The position numbers were made by a program, and so were the translations under genes. From Lateolabrax maculatus (Eukaryota; Chordata; Actinopteri; Acropomatiformes; Lateolabracidae): a DNA stretch of 64,000 nt. Shown in pieces: positions 60,986 to 64,000 of this stretch; position 1 is the stretch's first letter; every line of letters starts with the position of its first letter. The stretch is from NCBI GenBank assembly GCA_031216445.1, contig CM062218.1, positions 3,646,001 through 3,710,000 on the forward strand, given 5' to 3'. The notes below the pieces were generated by a model, which saw only the letters and a program-made list of their open reading frames with translations, did no database searches and was not told the DNA's origin.

Positions 60986-62681
60986 TTGTCTCATTTCAAT
61001 ACATTTAATGTATTTTATTAATTCCTATTTTATCCCACTTGGGGGCACTCAAGATCTATTATTTGTATCTTCTATCTTGAGTTATGGCAGCCAGTTTACA
61101 GATCCCAGTTCACCAGATTGAGCAGTTAAGGGAAATCACATGGTTGCCTGGTTGTGTGGTGAAAATCCCTGAGATAAGCACTTGGGGTGCTGTTGCTTCT
61201 CCTAATGCTCTTCATCACAACTCTGTTTTGAGTAAATGATGTCACCCTCCTGCCACACTGCCAGAGACCCCTGACATCCTGAGAATCTGACTGTCCTTAT
61301 ATGAACTTAAACCTCTGAGTCTCTGTTAAATTGTCTATTTATAAGACAATTAAGTGCAGTAGTGTGGTGGTGGGAGAGACTGTCCTGTAACTGAAATTCA
61401 ACTGCTTTGATCCCCTGTTGAAGAGTCTAAGAACAAGATAATGAAGTGCCTATATTTCAAACTGTCTGCTAAAATATACAGATCTTGTGCAATCTAAAAT
61501 TATCACAATATTGATTCTTTAATTAGAGGAACTGATCTGCTCCTCAAAACTCATGTCGCCCTGTGGCTTCAGATCTCAGATCTCTGCACCTACAAGCCTG
61601 TGGTTTCCTGTGAATCTGCACACGCCACGAGACCTCGCACAACACAAAACCTACACTGTTCAAAGACCTAAAAAAATACTGCTACAAAACAATACTGCAG
61701 CGGGTAACCACTTTTCAACCCATAGTGGTTTATGTGTCTGGGGTTGTTTCTTTCATCTGCAGGGATGTTTTGTTGCTCTCACTAGATGGCTGCAAAGAGC
61801 AATGATTCCTCCGTTTGCAGGCACTTTTTAGAATCCCCTAACATTTACCAATCTGCCAGGCCAGCAGCTTCCTAGAAATCACATGGCTGTTGGTAAAAGT
61901 GCCAAATATAACCAATACGGGGTGCTGTTACACTGATTTAAAAGCTTTATCACAGAGCAGTGCTGCAATGACATAAGATCAGTTTCTGTTCACCCAATTC
62001 TGTCTGTATAAGCCGGGACTTCCCTGAATTGGTCATGAGGTGTGTTTGATTGGGTGTTTTTCTCAATCGTTAAATGAGGAAACCACACATTAACTGCTTG
62101 ATGTCTCAGAAAAAATCTGACAGACTTGTGCTGCAGTAAATGTTGCAATTGCCACCCTCCCCAGGGGAAGTTAGGGGATTCACAAAAAGATGGTGGGGGT
62201 TTACCTGGATTTAAAACAACACAAAAGCTCCCCCTGGCCCAGTTAAAAATGGCTGCACAGTTGAGATGTATGCATCTATATTCTTTCCAATTCTATTCTA
62301 TTATACAGCATTTTTGTTATATTATATTACATCCAAACTATTTTGTCAAACACCTGTCAAACAAAACGAGATGAGGTGTGAAAAAGAAGCTACATCGGTG
62401 TCATTTCTGTTGTGATTTATGCTGCATCAGTTCCTTTGTTACTTTTGGTTTAAAGAGGAGAAGAGAAACAACTATTATGTTACAGCGAAGCCAATCTGTC
62501 AAGTGACTCCTTCTCTTCCTAAAACTGCTCACTTTTGATAAGCAGTTTAGTTCCTTTCTGTTGGTTATTGTACCAATCAACCAAAGGGCTTCAGGGACAG
62601 AAAATACTATACAAAATATACAATAGCCTAAACATTAAGGGATGACTGTTTTTAGGAGAATAGATCGGGAGTACATATTTG

Positions 62682-63300
62682 CAGTAGTGGAAAGTAACTA
62701 AGTACATTTACTCAGGTACTGTACTTAAGTACAATTTTTATGTATGTGTACTTACTGTATTGCCATTTTATGCTACTTTATACTTATACTCCACTACATT
62801 GACATTTAAATATATAGTTACTAGTTACTGATCTTACAGATTGAGATTTTACATAAAAATATATGATTTGATAAAATACAAAACACTGTTAAAGATTAAA
62901 CCAGTTCTTTCCCACCTTTTTTCTGGTGACCCCTAAAATAAAACAGTGTATAGTTGGGGCCTCTTGAGATGTTTCTGTTAGTAGTTCCACCAAAGAGTGA
63001 TTTCCACCTTTAACTTCCGACATGGTTAAACTACCTAACTGTATATGAAATAGTTAAAGCTCCTCAGCTACAGTAAAAGGCCAATTATGCATTGATGCAC
63101 CAGTATTAACAATCTAACAGTGTCCTATATAATAATATATCAGTTACAGGGGCAAAACAGGTACTTTAACATACTACTTTAAGTACATGTTGCAAAACTT
63201 CTGTACTTTTACTTAAGTAGGATTTTGAATGAAGTACTTTCACACTGCTGTATTGGTATTTTTACATGAGTAAAAGATCTGTATACTTCTTCCGCCACTG
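62682..63300. mobile_element. Non-autonomous MITE-like element
   Basis: The left end CAGTAGTGGAAAGTAACTAA and the right end, which on the complementary strand reads CAGTGGCGGAAGAAGTATAC, form imperfect terminal inverted repeats. Internal AAGTAC/GTACTT-rich sequence (TACTTAAGTA) is repeated in both orientations near both ends. I recognise these ends from a very abundant teleost repeat. It has no coding capacity. Total length is about 619 bases. Confidence 0.65.
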
Positions 63301-64000
63301 AATATTTACAGGATAAGCTGTCCCTTTGGCACTAATTAAATCTGATTTGAAATATTATTTAAGACCTGATGGAAGGAAAATGGTATCCTGTAATTTAAAG
63401 GACACAAGTTTGATAAGTGCAAAAGTCAGTGTATCTCCATCCACATTTACTTGTCCTGTCAAAGTGTCCTTGTTAAGGTTACCAAACCAAAACTAAACTC
63501 CTAATTGTAGCTCTGGATGGGAATTGTCCATCAAATCCCTGAATGTTAATGAGGACATTAGAGAGAAACATGCTTACTGTCCAGTTATTGCCATATGACC
63601 GGCTGTGTGGCACATGTATTGTATCTTAACAACAAGTGTCAAAACAAGAATGTTTTCTGTCACAAGACCTTGGGTTTGGCCGGGTTTGGGCGAGTCAGGC
63701 ATAACAACACAGAAAGAAAGAAAGTGAAAGAAAGAAACGAAGGGACTTTCCAGCAACTCGGTGCTATGGTATTGTGCAGAACTGGTTTGGCAAAACCTTT
63801 TCGGCACATATACAGTATATATAGGTGCACACTGAGCTTTGAGGATGCACGTGACTCTTTTCTATCACACCACAGTGATGGATACAGCCAAGGGTCACTA
63901 TATCATATATATAAATATCATCTTTTATTTGCCTTAGTACCCCACAGTTTATAACTTTCTATGCACGCTGTCGGCCATTTTGTAGGTCTCACCCTAAGAT
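63301..64000. other. Unassigned terminal stretch
   Basis: Apart from a short GAAA-rich run (about 63709-63740), nothing is recognised. Confidence 0.5.

Larger units (their letters stand above)
53060..62681. other. Gene-poor AT-rich region beyond brd2
   Basis: I find no splice-bounded conserved exon, tRNA or rRNA on either strand. It contains CA/TG and GGGA simple repeats (near 55150, 55230, 55760, 57390), a TTATC pentamer array, a dispersed repeat near 60.6 kb, a pair of diverged related segments (59760-59820 and 61590-61640) and one odd open frame at 59592-59670. Confidence 0.55.

Overview
This is vertebrate nuclear DNA, almost certainly from a teleost fish and probably a percomorph. The genes are split by canonical introns, intergenic DNA is AT-rich with TG, CA and AT microsatellites, and several interspersed repeats are of types common in spiny-rayed fish. 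The gene order (fibrillar collagen, hsd17b8, brd2) is the vertebrate extended-MHC neighbourhood.

Layout. (1) 1-25946, + strand: most of a fibrillar procollagen gene, called col11a2. I could place 60 coding exons, from a giant lysine-rich variable-region exon (1185-2378) through an uninterrupted 1014-residue Gly-X-Y helix to the C-propeptide stop at 25946. The signal peptide and N-terminal TSPN domain lie upstream of the window. (2) 25947-28743: 3' UTR and spacer. (3) 28744-39710: a rearranged tandem duplication centred on hsd17b8. The complete gene is on the - strand (38774-34986, 9 exons, 256 residues). Next to it lie two incomplete copies: one keeps only exons 1, 8 and 9 (31588-30817), the other only exons 1 and part of 3 (33078-32809). 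Palindromic, MITE-like and tRNA-like sequences are part of the duplicated blocks. (4) 39711-43087: spacer, a dispersed repeat and the probable brd2 3' UTR. (5) 43088-47810, - strand: complete brd2 coding region (11 coding exons, 815 residues; two bromodomains, ET domain, C-terminal serine tract). (6) 47811-53060: brd2 5' intron or UTR, then CpG-rich promoter DNA with a TATA box and several CCAAT boxes, and a second promoter-like patch with three CACGTG boxes. (7) 53060-64000: no recognisable gene; repeats, microsatellites and one unexplained open frame.

The three genes do not form a pathway: a cartilage/eye fibrillar collagen chain, a mitochondrial ketoacyl-ACP reductase subunit and a chromatin reader. 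Their linkage is ancient synteny. The most unusual content is the hsd17b8 duplication, in particular a deletion copy whose exon 1 and exon 8 are in compatible phase and could encode a 46-residue product, and the Lys/Asn/Gly-rich collagen exon.
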